This document shows positions 8,644 to 17,261 of a stretch of DNA of 64,000 nt, piece after piece; positions within the stretch are counted from its first letter, which is position 1; every line of letters starts with the position of its first letter. The notes under the pieces were generated by a model. That model saw only the letters and a program-made list of their open reading frames with translations. It made no database searches and was not told the DNA's origin. This stretch comes from Bog-113 sp965226755 (lineage in GTDB: Bacteria > Acidobacteriota > Terriglobia > Bryobacterales > Bryobacteraceae): positions 496,001 through 560,000 of the forward strand of contig CBDDDT010000003.1 in NCBI GenBank assembly GCA_965226755.1, written 5' to 3'. The translations under genes and the position numbers were made by a program.

Positions 8644-11600
8644 TACCGGCTTCCCAGTTCCTGCAGCGCCCGCAGCGCCGTCGCATTCTCCGGCTTGCGG
8701 TCCAGCAGTTGTTGCATCACTTGGCGAGCTTTGTTCAAATTACCTTGTCGGGTGTAAGTCCGCCCCAGATTCAAGTAGAGTATATCCTCATTCGGCGCCA
8801 CCCGGATTCCATACTCAAACGCCGCAATCGCGTCTCCCGCCTTGTCCTCTTGCAGGTACAGCACGCCCAAATTGTTGATGGCCGCCGAATAGTCTTTGCG
8901 CAGCGCGATGGCTTGTTCGAAAAGACGGCGCGCGTCATCCGCCCGCCCTTGCTTAGCGAGCGCCAGGCCCGCGCCATTCGCCGCCTCGGGAGACTGCGCG
9001 TCCACAACTAACGCCCGCCGGTAAAACCCTTCAGCCTTCGCCTGCTGATTCAGTTGATCCGCCGCGTGCCCGGCGTTCAGCAGCGTTTCCATCAGGTCAG
9101 GCTTCATCGCGAGCGCCTTCTCGTAACTCGCCAGCGCCTCCGCGCTCTGCTTCCGCGCATCCTGTACATCGCCTAAACCCGACCACGCTTCCGCCGCTTC
9201 GGGCGCTGCCGCGATCGCTTCTCGAAACGCCTTCTCCGCCGCATCCGGGCGATCGGCTTGCAAATGAATCTGCCCCACCAGAACTAAAACGCGGGCGTTG
9301 TCCGGCGTATGCCGGAGAACCTGCTCCAAATAGGGCAGCGCCTGCTGCGGATAACCGGACCACAGAAAGGCCGCCCCGAACTTGAAAAAATCCCGGCGCG
9401 GCGCTTTGATGTAATCGCCGGCAAACGGGATCGCCGGCGGGTTTCCCATCAACTTGACGTCTTCCTTGCACTGCCGTGCGGTTGGCGGCGCGGCATAGAC
9501 TTTCACCGCGTGGCCCTCATCATTCAGCAGAAAAGCGATCGGCGTCACCAGCGCCGTCCGCCAGTCAAACAGATACCGGCGGAACACTTCGTACTGCCGC
9601 TTCAGATCCGCCGGCTCCTTGGCGAAATCGAGCACCTTCGTCGTGACGCCAGCCGCCGTTTCCACCCTCTGTCCATCCGCGAGCACCAGCAGCCGCGCGC
9701 CCGCCTGCGGCGCGGGCAATGGAATCGGCTCCAGGAACCACGTATCCGCCAGGCCCAGCTGATTCTCCGCGGCTGCCGCACCCGCCGCCATCGCTTTCCG
9801 CGGACGGAACGGGCGCTCCTCAACCCGCGTTGAACCTTCCGTCAGGATATACGTCCGCCCCGCCGCCAAGCCGGCAAATTCCGCCGTCTCCCCGGAGGGC
9901 CACTCCACCCGCGCCTTCCCCACTTCCGTGCGCTCCCCCAATCCAAACAGCAGGCGCTTGCTGTGCTGGGACAGAAATCCCGATCCCGCCTCCATCCACT
10001 TCGTCTGCCCGTCAACCTCCACCCGCGCGCCGATCGCGTCCCGGTTCGACTTCGTCCCCCGCAGTTCGAAAGCGACCGACTGGCGCCCGTCGCCGCGGTT
10101 ATTCTGAAGCACCCGCACCTGCGGACCCAGCCTGCTCTTCAGAATCAAGTCCGCGCGCCCGTCGCCGTCGAAATCCGTCACCGCGAACGCCCGGCTATCG
10201 TCCGGAAAGTCCAAACCGCTCACGCCGGAAAAATCAAAGTACCTGTCGCCCCGTCGCGCATGCAGCACATTCGGCTCGCGGCCGTTCCAGCTATAGTCTT
10301 CCCGGATAAACTGATTCAGCGCGTTCCAGCCGTTCTCGTACGCCGCCGAGGGCGACGCCGTCACGGGCGCCCGCGCCACAACCTGCCGCCAGAAGAAACT
10401 GCCCAGATCCGTCGTCGATTGGTTCGTCAGCATCCCGCAGGTGATGAAAAGCTCGGGCTGCCCGTCATTGTCCAGATCGTGCCCGCCGGACGACCACGCC
10501 CATCGCCCAAACTCCGCATGCGCCGCGCCCGTCTCATCCGCGAATGTTCCGTCCCCGCGATTCCGGTAAAGCGAGTTGCCCTTCGTGTGGCGGCGGTAAG
10601 CATCCGCTCGTTCTCCGCGCGCCGGAGCGAAGTTTGGATTGCGAACCACCCGCTGCCCCGCCGCGGTCCACATGTTCGCGACATAAAGGTCCGGCTTGCC
10701 GTCGCCGTCATAGTCGAACCAGGACGCGCTCATCCCCGGCCCCAGGTCTTCCACGCCCGCGGCCGCGGCTTCGTCCCGGAAATGACCTTGGCGGTTCACG
10801 TAGAGGTTCTTACGCCCGAAATCGTTCGCCACGTAGAGATCCGGCCAGCCGTCCCCGTTGCAGTCGCACCACGCCGGCGCGAAGCTGAACCGATCGTTAT
10901 TCTGGTTCATCCCCGTCTCTTCGGTGCAATCGTCCAGAAAGCCGGTGCCGTCCTGGTTCAGGCCATTGCGAAATAGGAAATTCGGAGGTCCATTCCGCGC
11001 GTCGTCATAGGGCGACGCGTAGGTGTACTGCGCTTCGCTCAGAAAATAAACGTAACAGCAGAGATACAGATCCAGTTTGCCGTCGCGGTCGAAATCGGCC
11101 GCCGCCATCCCCGTGAAGCCGCCGCTCGGAACCTTGGCGAAACGGAATGCGTCCGTGCGCAAACGGAACCGTGTCCCTTCGTTTAAGAGCAGCACCGGCC
11201 CGGCGCTGCGCAATAGCGCCAGATCCTGCCGCCCGCTGTTCCGAAGGTCCAGAAACAATGCCGCGGAACTGTCGTCCAGAATCCCCGCGCCCCAGGCTTC
11301 CGTGATATCCGCCAGCTTGCCCTCCGGCCCGAACTTATAGAGCCGGTTGGGCAGTCCGCCCGGCTGGCAGACGTAAATCTCATCGACGCCGTCGTTGTCG
11401 ATATCCCCTACCGCGATGCCGTTGCTGCCGTAGATGTCGATCCCGCTCGCCGGGTCCAGGCGCGACCGCCAGTAGGGAACCCCTCGCGCCAGTTGCTGCG
11501 CGAAACTTGGCGTATCCGCGAAGCAGGCCGCCGTCACATCCCGGAAATAAGGCGCCGCGGACGACGCGACATGTTCCTCCACCGGCTCGCAGCTCGCCAG

Positions 11601-12110
11601 TTTTCCTTCCACCCAGCGCTGCCGCCAATGGCCCACCCGATAGAGCAGCCGCCCGGCGCGCTCACTCGCCACCTCAAAGCGCACCATGTCGTCCGCAAGC
11701 GGATAGAACTGCGCGCGCCGCACCGTGCCCAGACTTACCACCCACTTCCGCCACCCCGCCGCCACGGCCCTATCGCCCGGATCGAAAACAGCCTGCTCGA
11801 GATCCGCCGCCACTTTCGTATACGCCTTCGGAAAGGGCGACGACCCCTGCAATTCGGAACTCACCGGCAGCGTTCCCGACCGCAGCGCCTCATCCAGCGC
11901 GCTCGCGATCAAAGCCGCCTCGCGTTCTTCCGGGAACTCGTCGTCCCCGGGAAGGATGTACTTTTCCAGCGCGAGATAAGGCGGGCTCATCCGCGCTTCC
12001 TCCGCGAACGCCGGACCGGATCCGATCCGGCCAACCGCCGGCAACGCGGCCGCCGCGGCTAAAAACTTCCTCCGCGTGAGATTAGGAAAAGAAAAAGGGC
12101 GCCTCACCAA
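8643..12110 (-). CDS. CRTAC1-type FG-GAP/ASPIC-UnbV protein with TPRs, Tat-exported
   Basis: A 1155-residue exported protein. It opens with a Tat signal (TRRKFLAAAAALP, residues 12-24). From about residue 230 to 670 come at least six FG-GAP-like Asp-rich loops (VGDIDNDGVDEIYV, DFDRDGKLDLYL, DYDGDGKPDLYV and others), a likely calcium-binding beta-propeller. An ASPIC/UnbV domain follows at about 680-760, then a thioredoxin-like stretch without a CxxC, and finally five or six TPRs to the C-terminus. This architecture is common in Acidobacteriota and Planctomycetes; the molecular role is unknown. It leads a three-gene operon with a phosphatase-like protein and an unknown protein. Confidence 0.88.
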   Translation of the reverse strand: MVRRPFSFPNLTRRKFLAAAAALPAVGRIGSGPAFAEEARMSPPYLALEKYILPGDDEFPEEREAALIASALDEALRSGTLPVSSELQGSSPFPKAYTKVAADLEQAVFDPGDRAVAAGWRKWVVSLGTVRRAQFYPLADDMVRFEVASERAGRLLYRVGHWRQRWVEGKLASCEPVEEHVASSAAPYFRDVTAACFADTPSFAQQLARGVPYWRSRLDPASGIDIYGSNGIAVGDIDNDGVDEIYVCQPGGLPNRLYKFGPEGKLADITEAWGAGILDDSSAALFLDLRNSGRQDLALLRSAGPVLLLNEGTRFRLRTDAFRFAKVPSGGFTGMAAADFDRDGKLDLYLCCYVYFLSEAQYTYASPYDDARNGPPNFLFRNGLNQDGTGFLDDCTEETGMNQNNDRFSFAPAWCDCNGDGWPDLYVANDFGRKNLYVNRQGHFRDEAAAAGVEDLGPGMSASWFDYDGDGKPDLYVANMWTAAGQRVVRNPNFAPARGERADAYRRHTKGNSLYRNRGDGTFADETGAAHAEFGRWAWSSGGHDLDNDGQPELFITCGMLTNQSTTDLGSFFWRQVVARAPVTASPSAAYENGWNALNQFIREDYSWNGREPNVLHARRGDRYFDFSGVSGLDFPDDSRAFAVTDFDGDGRADLILKSRLGPQVRVLQNNRGDGRQSVAFELRGTKSNRDAIGARVEVDGQTKWMEAGSGFLSQHSKRLLFGLGERTEVGKARVEWPSGETAEFAGLAAGRTYILTEGSTRVEERPFRPRKAMAAGAAAAENQLGLADTWFLEPIPLPAPQAGARLLVLADGQRVETAAGVTTKVLDFAKEPADLKRQYEVFRRYLFDWRTALVTPIAFLLNDEGHAVKVYAAPPTARQCKEDVKLMGNPPAIPFAGDYIKAPRRDFFKFGAAFLWSGYPQQALPYLEQVLRHTPDNARVLVLVGQIHLQADRPDAAEKAFREAIAAAPEAAEAWSGLGDVQDARKQSAEALASYEKALAMKPDLMETLLNAGHAADQLNQQAKAEGFYRRALVVDAQSPEAANGAGLALAKQGRADDARRLFEQAIALRKDYSAAINNLGVLYLQEDKAGDAIAAFEYGIRVAPNEDILYLNLGRTYTRQGNLNKARQVMQQLLDRKPENATALRALQELGSR

Positions 12111-12268
12111 CCATCCAATTCTATTTGGTCGGCAATCGCCCCGGAGGCATCCGTGTCGAACTTCAAGCTCGGTGCGTCATCGCGCGCACGGGAACACTCA
12201 CGCGCCCTCAGCCGGTCGGAAACTGTACCGACCCCCTTGCGCGAACCAAAATCGCGAACCGCGGCCCC

Positions 12269-13774
12269 TCAACGCTGTCGCTTTCGGGCAACAAAGACGA
12301 CGACTGCCCCGACATAGCTATCGCGCTTTGAAATGACTTCAAACCCGGCGTCAAAGAGCCAAGACTCATACTGTTCTCGCGTGTACTTTCTCGCGAGCTT
12401 CTGCTCTATGTCTCTGTTGATCTCAACGACCTGACAGTAGTACTTTTCTTTCGCTTCGAATGTTCCTTCGGAACGTAAACTTTCACCGATCGCGTCAAGT
12501 AACGGATCCAGATTTGTCTCAGAATGCGTGGTTGAGACAACGAAAGTTCCACCTGGTTTCAAAGCGCAGGCGACTTTTCTAAAACAGCCATACGGGTCAT
12601 CTAACGCGTAAACAACATTCACAGCCACTGCTGCGTCGAAATCCTTTTTCCCCCCGAAGTCAGTGCTGTCCACCGATTCGACGACCAGCGTTACTCGGCC
12701 GTCACGCTGCAGCCCCTTCTCAGAAAACTTCTCTAACATCCCGGTATTGTTTTCAATGACCGTTACGGTGTGACCGTGGCGGAGCAGTTCTCGGGTAACG
12801 TTGCCGGTGCCCGCGCCCAGTTCTAGAACGTCTCCGGGCGCCTGTGGGATTCCGGTGAGCACTTCACGTATCAGATCTTTATAGGGCGGAAAATCGAGAA
12901 GGACAGGGTCATAGCACAACGCATAAATATTCCACAACTTGTCATCCCTTAATCGCTGTTCTAAAGTTGGCAGATATAACCCCCAATCGATTCGTTTAAT
13001 AAGCAGAGCGACTGCCCATGCTTTTACCTCAGCATTGGAATCCGTGAGCTGCGCGGCCATTTTCTCCAGCTCCACCGTTCCATAATCTTGAGATTCGTAT
13101 ACGAGCGGCTCGCGATCGATGAGGGGAAGCTCACCACGACGCTTTTTTTCCGTGAATGCCCGCGCGTGATCGAAAACAGCGGAGTAGTTGGCAAGTTCCA
13201 CAATAAACGCATTCACGTGTCGCCTTCGAATCCTGTGGAGGATAGGCCGGAAAATCACCTCGAAAGCAAGATTCCAGTGAATAACAAAAAGATGCGCATC
13301 AAGGAAGTATGTTGGTGTCGTATATTTTGAGGCCTGATACAACACTGATCTCAGCACATGAAGTTGATTAGCCTGGTCATTCGGGCTTAACGGCGGCTTA
13401 TCCGCATCAGATACACTGCCCTGATTTTCATCAAGCAACTTTTCCTTTTTTTCGGGCGCCAAAGGGCTTGACGCCGAGCGCGGCTCACTGGAAGGCCTGG
13501 CGACTGAAATAATCGTCACAGCCACAATTACTAATAGCAGCGGGGCCACCATGATCACGATTATTTGGGATTGCTGTCCATGGGGAGCGATGGCGAGCGA
13601 CGATGCAAGCATTGCCTCTGCGACTAGGACGATCAGTGCGAAAAGCTTTAAATGATTATTGATGCCTCCGATGAGAGTTGATCTCGTTGAATGAGAGTCC
13701 TGACCTTCACCGCCATGTGTTAGCCGTGCTAACACACTGCTGCTCCCCGCAAAGTCGCGCCGGAACGGTTGCAT
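12269..13774 (-). CDS. Membrane-anchored SAM-dependent methyltransferase with sensor-like domain
   Basis: About 501 residues. Two membrane segments lie near residues 40-62 and 70-90. After a Pro/Ser linker comes a region near 140-250 containing TYFLDAHLFVIHWN, reminiscent of a PAS or MmyB-like ligand-binding fold. The C-terminal 220 residues are a class I methyltransferase: motif I is VLELGAGTGNVTRELL and an acidic residue follows at VTVIENN. The ATG at 13774 is preferred because it overlaps the stop of the GNAT gene as TAATG; an in-frame start at 13825 lies inside that gene. Coupling to the GNAT partner suggests one pathway. Substrate unknown. Confidence 0.75.
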   Translation of the reverse strand: MQPFRRDFAGSSSVLARLTHGGEGQDSHSTRSTLIGGINNHLKLFALIVLVAEAMLASSLAIAPHGQQSQIIVIMVAPLLLVIVAVTIISVARPSSEPRSASSPLAPEKKEKLLDENQGSVSDADKPPLSPNDQANQLHVLRSVLYQASKYTTPTYFLDAHLFVIHWNLAFEVIFRPILHRIRRRHVNAFIVELANYSAVFDHARAFTEKKRRGELPLIDREPLVYESQDYGTVELEKMAAQLTDSNAEVKAWAVALLIKRIDWGLYLPTLEQRLRDDKLWNIYALCYDPVLLDFPPYKDLIREVLTGIPQAPGDVLELGAGTGNVTRELLRHGHTVTVIENNTGMLEKFSEKGLQRDGRVTLVVESVDSTDFGGKKDFDAAVAVNVVYALDDPYGCFRKVACALKPGGTFVVSTTHSETNLDPLLDAIGESLRSEGTFEAKEKYYCQVVEINRDIEQKLARKYTREQYESWLFDAGFEVISKRDSYVGAVVVFVARKRQR

Positions 13775-14898
13775 TAATGAAACTCCCTTGTCATCGTCGA
13801 CTCCTCTGGACTTATCATCCAACACTGCTGAAGCTCCATTGACACCATTGTCCTGTAGACGTCGACCACAGGCCCCTCCACACCCGGCAAAGCTTTGAAG
13901 CCATGCGTTTCGTATAGCCGTTCATGCCCTTTGAGGCATTCGAGGAACAAACGGTCAATTCCCCGATTCGTGCTTATGCGCAGCGCTTCTTCTATAAGCC
14001 GATGCGAGATGCCGCGGCCTCGGAAGTCGCGGTCTACGATCACGCGGCTGATCTCGCCGCATCTCTGATTTGTGCTTAACGACGAGTAGATTAGAGAATT
14101 CGTCGCCTTGTGCGATTGAAAAACGGGCAATAGCAGCGGGTAAGGCGCGTTTAGCCGGCTCCTTACTACAGGATCGGCCCCCGCTATAGACTCGAACATT
14201 TTTTGGAGGGCAAGGTTGGGGGCTTCGGTCGTGACGACGCGCGCGCATCCCACGAGGGCCTCGCGGGCTCCGCTTCGGTAAAACGCACCTATGTGCATCG
14301 CGCGCACGTCTGCCTCGTTCATTTCGAGTCTGCTCCTGCTCCGCTCGACGTCTCCATCGAGATAGCCCATGATTGTGTAAACGCGGTGACGCAGACGGAA
14401 GTAAGTAAGAAACTCGCCTTCGTTCGACGCCTTCAAAGGGCGAACCGAGAAACACTCCAAGCTGCTGCGATCACAAGCCGGCGGGGGCGATATGTACTGG
14501 ACGCGATCAATTACTAAGTTTAGGCAGTTGTCGAACTCGCTCTGAGTTGCGCATGGTCGAATCGTACGGTCGATATCCGCGATACGACGGGGGCGCTCCA
14601 TTATTGCTATAGATCCGAACGCATATTGCCCAGTCTTGTCCTGACATTCTGTCGCCAGCAGAGTACATGATCCATTTGGTTTGTCATCGACCAGCTGGTC
14701 TGAAATCAGAATTAGCATCCGCGCGCTGTCGGCCCGGAAAGTCTCGGTCAGCCACGCGAGAATTTCGGCCGGCTGGCTTCCAATTTCGATAGGAGCCGCC
14801 AACGCAGGCGACGCCCTGAAGGCCGCGCTCGTTGCCAGCAACTCTAAAACACGGCGCCTCGTGCCAACCGCCTCGATCGCGACGGCCACTGTCAACAT
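13774..14898 (-). CDS. GNAT acyltransferase with receiver-like N-terminal domain
   Basis: A 374-residue protein in two parts. Residues 1-135 resemble a response-regulator receiver (strand LILISDQLVDDKPNGSCTLL), possibly degenerate. Residues 150-350 are a GNAT fold: FRLRHRVYTIMGY near 165 recalls the Arg-x-x-Val-Tyr motif of LuxI and FeeM-type N-acyl synthases, and SRVIVDRDFRGRGISHRLIE is the acyl-CoA-binding loop (RGRGIS). It could therefore make an N-acylated metabolite or signal, or be an ordinary acetyltransferase. A start at ATG 14898 follows GAGGA. It overlaps the methyltransferase gene by one base. The upstream 300 bases carry an AT-rich palindrome. Confidence 0.75.
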   Translation of the reverse strand: MLTVAVAIEAVGTRRRVLELLATSAAFRASPALAAPIEIGSQPAEILAWLTETFRADSARMLILISDQLVDDKPNGSCTLLATECQDKTGQYAFGSIAIMERPRRIADIDRTIRPCATQSEFDNCLNLVIDRVQYISPPPACDRSSLECFSVRPLKASNEGEFLTYFRLRHRVYTIMGYLDGDVERSRSRLEMNEADVRAMHIGAFYRSGAREALVGCARVVTTEAPNLALQKMFESIAGADPVVRSRLNAPYPLLLPVFQSHKATNSLIYSSLSTNQRCGEISRVIVDRDFRGRGISHRLIEEALRISTNRGIDRLFLECLKGHERLYETHGFKALPGVEGPVVDVYRTMVSMELQQCWMISPEESTMTREFH

Positions 14899-15205
14899 GC
14901 CTTCCTCTATCTGGAGCTAGTATTTTTTGTAAAACAGTACAATTTTGGGGCGATTAGCTCCTGCGCCCGAAGATTTCACCTCGAAACTGATCGGACCTAC
15001 ACTCATATAAACGCAAGGCGCAGACGGATTGGGACATCCAAAACGGGCACTAAGTTCTGCACGGAATTTTCCAAAGAAAGAAGATAGTACTCGCGATAGG
15101 TTTGTCGTGCAAGGAAAAAATGCAAAAACTAAAGATATTATTCGGAGCCTTCCTTAAAGCCGCTCCGCCTTACTCTTGCCCCAACCGGCCGCGCCCTCCG
15201 AACCC
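14899..15205. other. 307-base intergenic region, likely promoter of the GNAT operon
   Basis: The stretch is AT-richer than its surroundings and has no convincing gene. Just above the GNAT start it holds the inverted repeat TTGTA-6 nt-TACAA at 14927-14942, about 29 bases before the ATG, a candidate operator. I could not fit a clear -35/-10 pair. The left end of the neighbouring CopD gene is at 15206. Confidence 0.4.
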
Positions 15206-16792
15206 TCACGCCTCCCGGTAAAACAAAAGCAGCAGCCCGATCAGCACAAAGCACACCGGCCAGATCATCGACGGAATCTTCCGCCATCCTCCATCCAGCC
15301 GCTGCTCCAGCCATCGCGCCGAACCCGCTCCCACCGCCAGAATCGCGATCGGCACGTGGCTTAACTCCGCCAGATATTCTTCCTTCACGTTTCCGAGCGA
15401 ATGCGAGTGCGTCAGCAGCAGCGCTCCTCCCACCGCGCAGATCGATGGAAACACCAGCGCCGCCGTCTTCGACCGCACGCGCCCCACCTGAACGCCCCAT
15501 TCGAACGCCGCGAACGCCACCACCATCAGCGCAAACAGCCGGTGCTGCAGAATCTCGGGATCGATCAGGCTTGCCCAGAAACCCCGCGGTCCTAACGGCC
15601 ATGCATCCGCATCCGCTCGAAACGTCAGAAAAAGCGCCAGGCCCAGGAACGCCAGCGGCCAGTGGCGCGCCCACCGCAATCCGAACACGCGGGAAGCGAC
15701 CGCCAGCAGTCCCATCGCGAGCACCACCAGACCCGCCCAGTTGTGGTTGTATTCCGACCACGCGATATTGCTCAATCTCCGTTTTCTTGGCGCGCTTTTC
15801 AGGAAATCTTCGGGCGATGGAACAACCGGCGTCACCAGGATCTGGTCGAATCGCGGGCTCTCCAGCCGCGGCGCGCGCGGCGTGTAGCGCTCCACAATCT
15901 CCCGCATCATCGCGCGGCCGTCGCGCACATCAATCGCGGGCGGCTGGGACGTCAGCGACGCAGCCGCCAGAATCACCGTAAAACCGATGACAATCTCCGC
16001 CTCGGATAGCCGCTTCAATCTCGAGAGCAGCGGCTCCGGGTTGCGCTTCAAAGCCCGCACGATCACGAAATTCAAAGCGCCCAGCCCGGCCAGCGCCACG
16101 AACATTGCCGCCTTGCCGAGCACCATAATTCCGTACGCCGTGCCATAAAGCGCCTGCGCCGAACCGATATAGAGCCATCCCAGCCCGAGCCCGCTCAGTA
16201 GAATTGCCGCCACGCTGCCTTGCGCCATCCTCGAGAAGCGCCGCCCCGTAATCTCCGCGCCCGCCCTGTTCCCCGCCCGCGCCAGCGCGATCAGCAGAAA
16301 CGGCAGGCCGCCGATCCACGCGATGGTTCCCGATTGGTGCAGCGCCGTCAGAATCACCGCCTGCCCCCGGAAGTCCAGCCGCGCCGCCGCGTGGCTCGTC
16401 ATCACTGACGACGCGAGCATCACCGCCGCCGGCGCCAATGTCCACCAGTTCCCCGCCCGCACCCAGCGCACCGTCAGCGCCGTGAAGAGCCCCGCCCCCA
16501 TCGCCGCGCATCCCGCCACAAAAAATCCCGCCGTCGCGACATCGCGCAACGTCAGATCCGCCGTCGCCATCAGAAGGTAAGCGTCGCTGCTCACGAACGC
16601 CAATTGCGCCGCCGCCAGTCCGAGCGCGGAAATCCGGATCAGCCTCCGGCACGACGCCCATGCTTCCGGTCCGCTCTCCCGCAGACACGCCAGCGCGAAC
16701 AGCACTCCGCCAGCGGCCAGCGATTCGCAGGCCAGCGTCAACGCGCGCAGCAGGACAGAGAGGAAGCCGAAAAAGTTGAGAAACTCAGTCAT
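15206..16792 (-). CDS. CopD-family copper-associated membrane protein
   Basis: A 528-residue integral membrane protein with about 12-14 hydrophobic segments. The first half (to about 290) fits the CopD/PcoD domain, with SSVMTSHAAARLD and TALHQSGTIAWIGGLPFLL, where the conserved His residues of CopD lie. A soluble loop (about 300-345) precedes a second membrane half with several His residues (HRLFAL, LLTHSHSLG, ELSHVP). CopD acts with periplasmic CopC in copper handling. The copC gene lies 27 bases upstream on the same strand, so the two form an operon. The length is about twice that of plain CopD, suggesting a fused second module. Confidence 0.85.
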   Translation of the reverse strand: MTEFLNFFGFLSVLLRALTLACESLAAGGVLFALACLRESGPEAWASCRRLIRISALGLAAAQLAFVSSDAYLLMATADLTLRDVATAGFFVAGCAAMGAGLFTALTVRWVRAGNWWTLAPAAVMLASSVMTSHAAARLDFRGQAVILTALHQSGTIAWIGGLPFLLIALARAGNRAGAEITGRRFSRMAQGSVAAILLSGLGLGWLYIGSAQALYGTAYGIMVLGKAAMFVALAGLGALNFVIVRALKRNPEPLLSRLKRLSEAEIVIGFTVILAAASLTSQPPAIDVRDGRAMMREIVERYTPRAPRLESPRFDQILVTPVVPSPEDFLKSAPRKRRLSNIAWSEYNHNWAGLVVLAMGLLAVASRVFGLRWARHWPLAFLGLALFLTFRADADAWPLGPRGFWASLIDPEILQHRLFALMVVAFAAFEWGVQVGRVRSKTAALVFPSICAVGGALLLTHSHSLGNVKEEYLAELSHVPIAILAVGAGSARWLEQRLDGGWRKIPSMIWPVCFVLIGLLLLFYREA

Positions 16793-16819
16793 CCGCCCGC
16801 ACGCCCCGGCATTCCATCG

Positions 16820-17224
16820 CTATTGAATCGCGAATGGAAACTCGCCGCGGGTGATATGGCCATCGGCCGCGAGCACCTGCCATTGCAGCTTGTAATTGCC
16901 CTTCAGCAGCCGCTTGGCGGGCGCGTTCAAAGTATCCGCCGCGGTCTGCGGAGCGATGTCCAGCGGATAAGTCTTCCCGTCCGGCGTCACCAGCACAACG
17001 CGCGAACGCTTCCCGTCTACCCGCGAATTGAATCGCAGCTGCACCGTGATCGCCGGCCCTGCCGTTAACGATCCCGCGGCAGGCACGGATTCGAGCAGCA
17101 CGGCATGCGCGAAGATAATCCGCGGCGAAAGCAAAATTAACGCCAGCAAAACCACCCCCGGAATAAGACCCGCTGTCCGCAAAATCCGCTTGATCCCCAT
17201 CCCCATTCGGCCCCGTTCCCCCAT
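16820..17224 (-). CDS. CopC-domain periplasmic copper-binding protein
   Basis: A 134-residue exported protein with a signal peptide ending at about FAHAV. The mature part begins AHAVLLESVPAAGS, the classic start of CopC, where the first His binds Cu(II). Near the C-terminus QVLAADGHITRGEFPF is the conserved CopC ending, with Asp and His completing the copper site. No Met-rich Cu(I) loop is seen. Starts at 17224, 17206 or 17200 are all possible; 17224 has a nearby AGGA. The gene precedes copD and is divergent, by 37 bases, from the DUF885 peptidase gene. Confidence 0.88.
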   Translation of the reverse strand: MGERGRMGMGIKRILRTAGLIPGVVLLALILLSPRIIFAHAVLLESVPAAGSLTAGPAITVQLRFNSRVDGKRSRVVLVTPDGKTYPLDIAPQTAADTLNAPAKRLLKGNYKLQWQVLAADGHITRGEFPFAIQ

Positions 17225-17261
17225 CCTGTTCCTATACTTCGCAAGCTATCATAACCAGACT

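Noticed and set aside
9963..10976. Plus-strand frame of 337 codons
   Set aside because: Antisense to the FG-GAP repeats of the CRTAC1 gene; no domain of its own.
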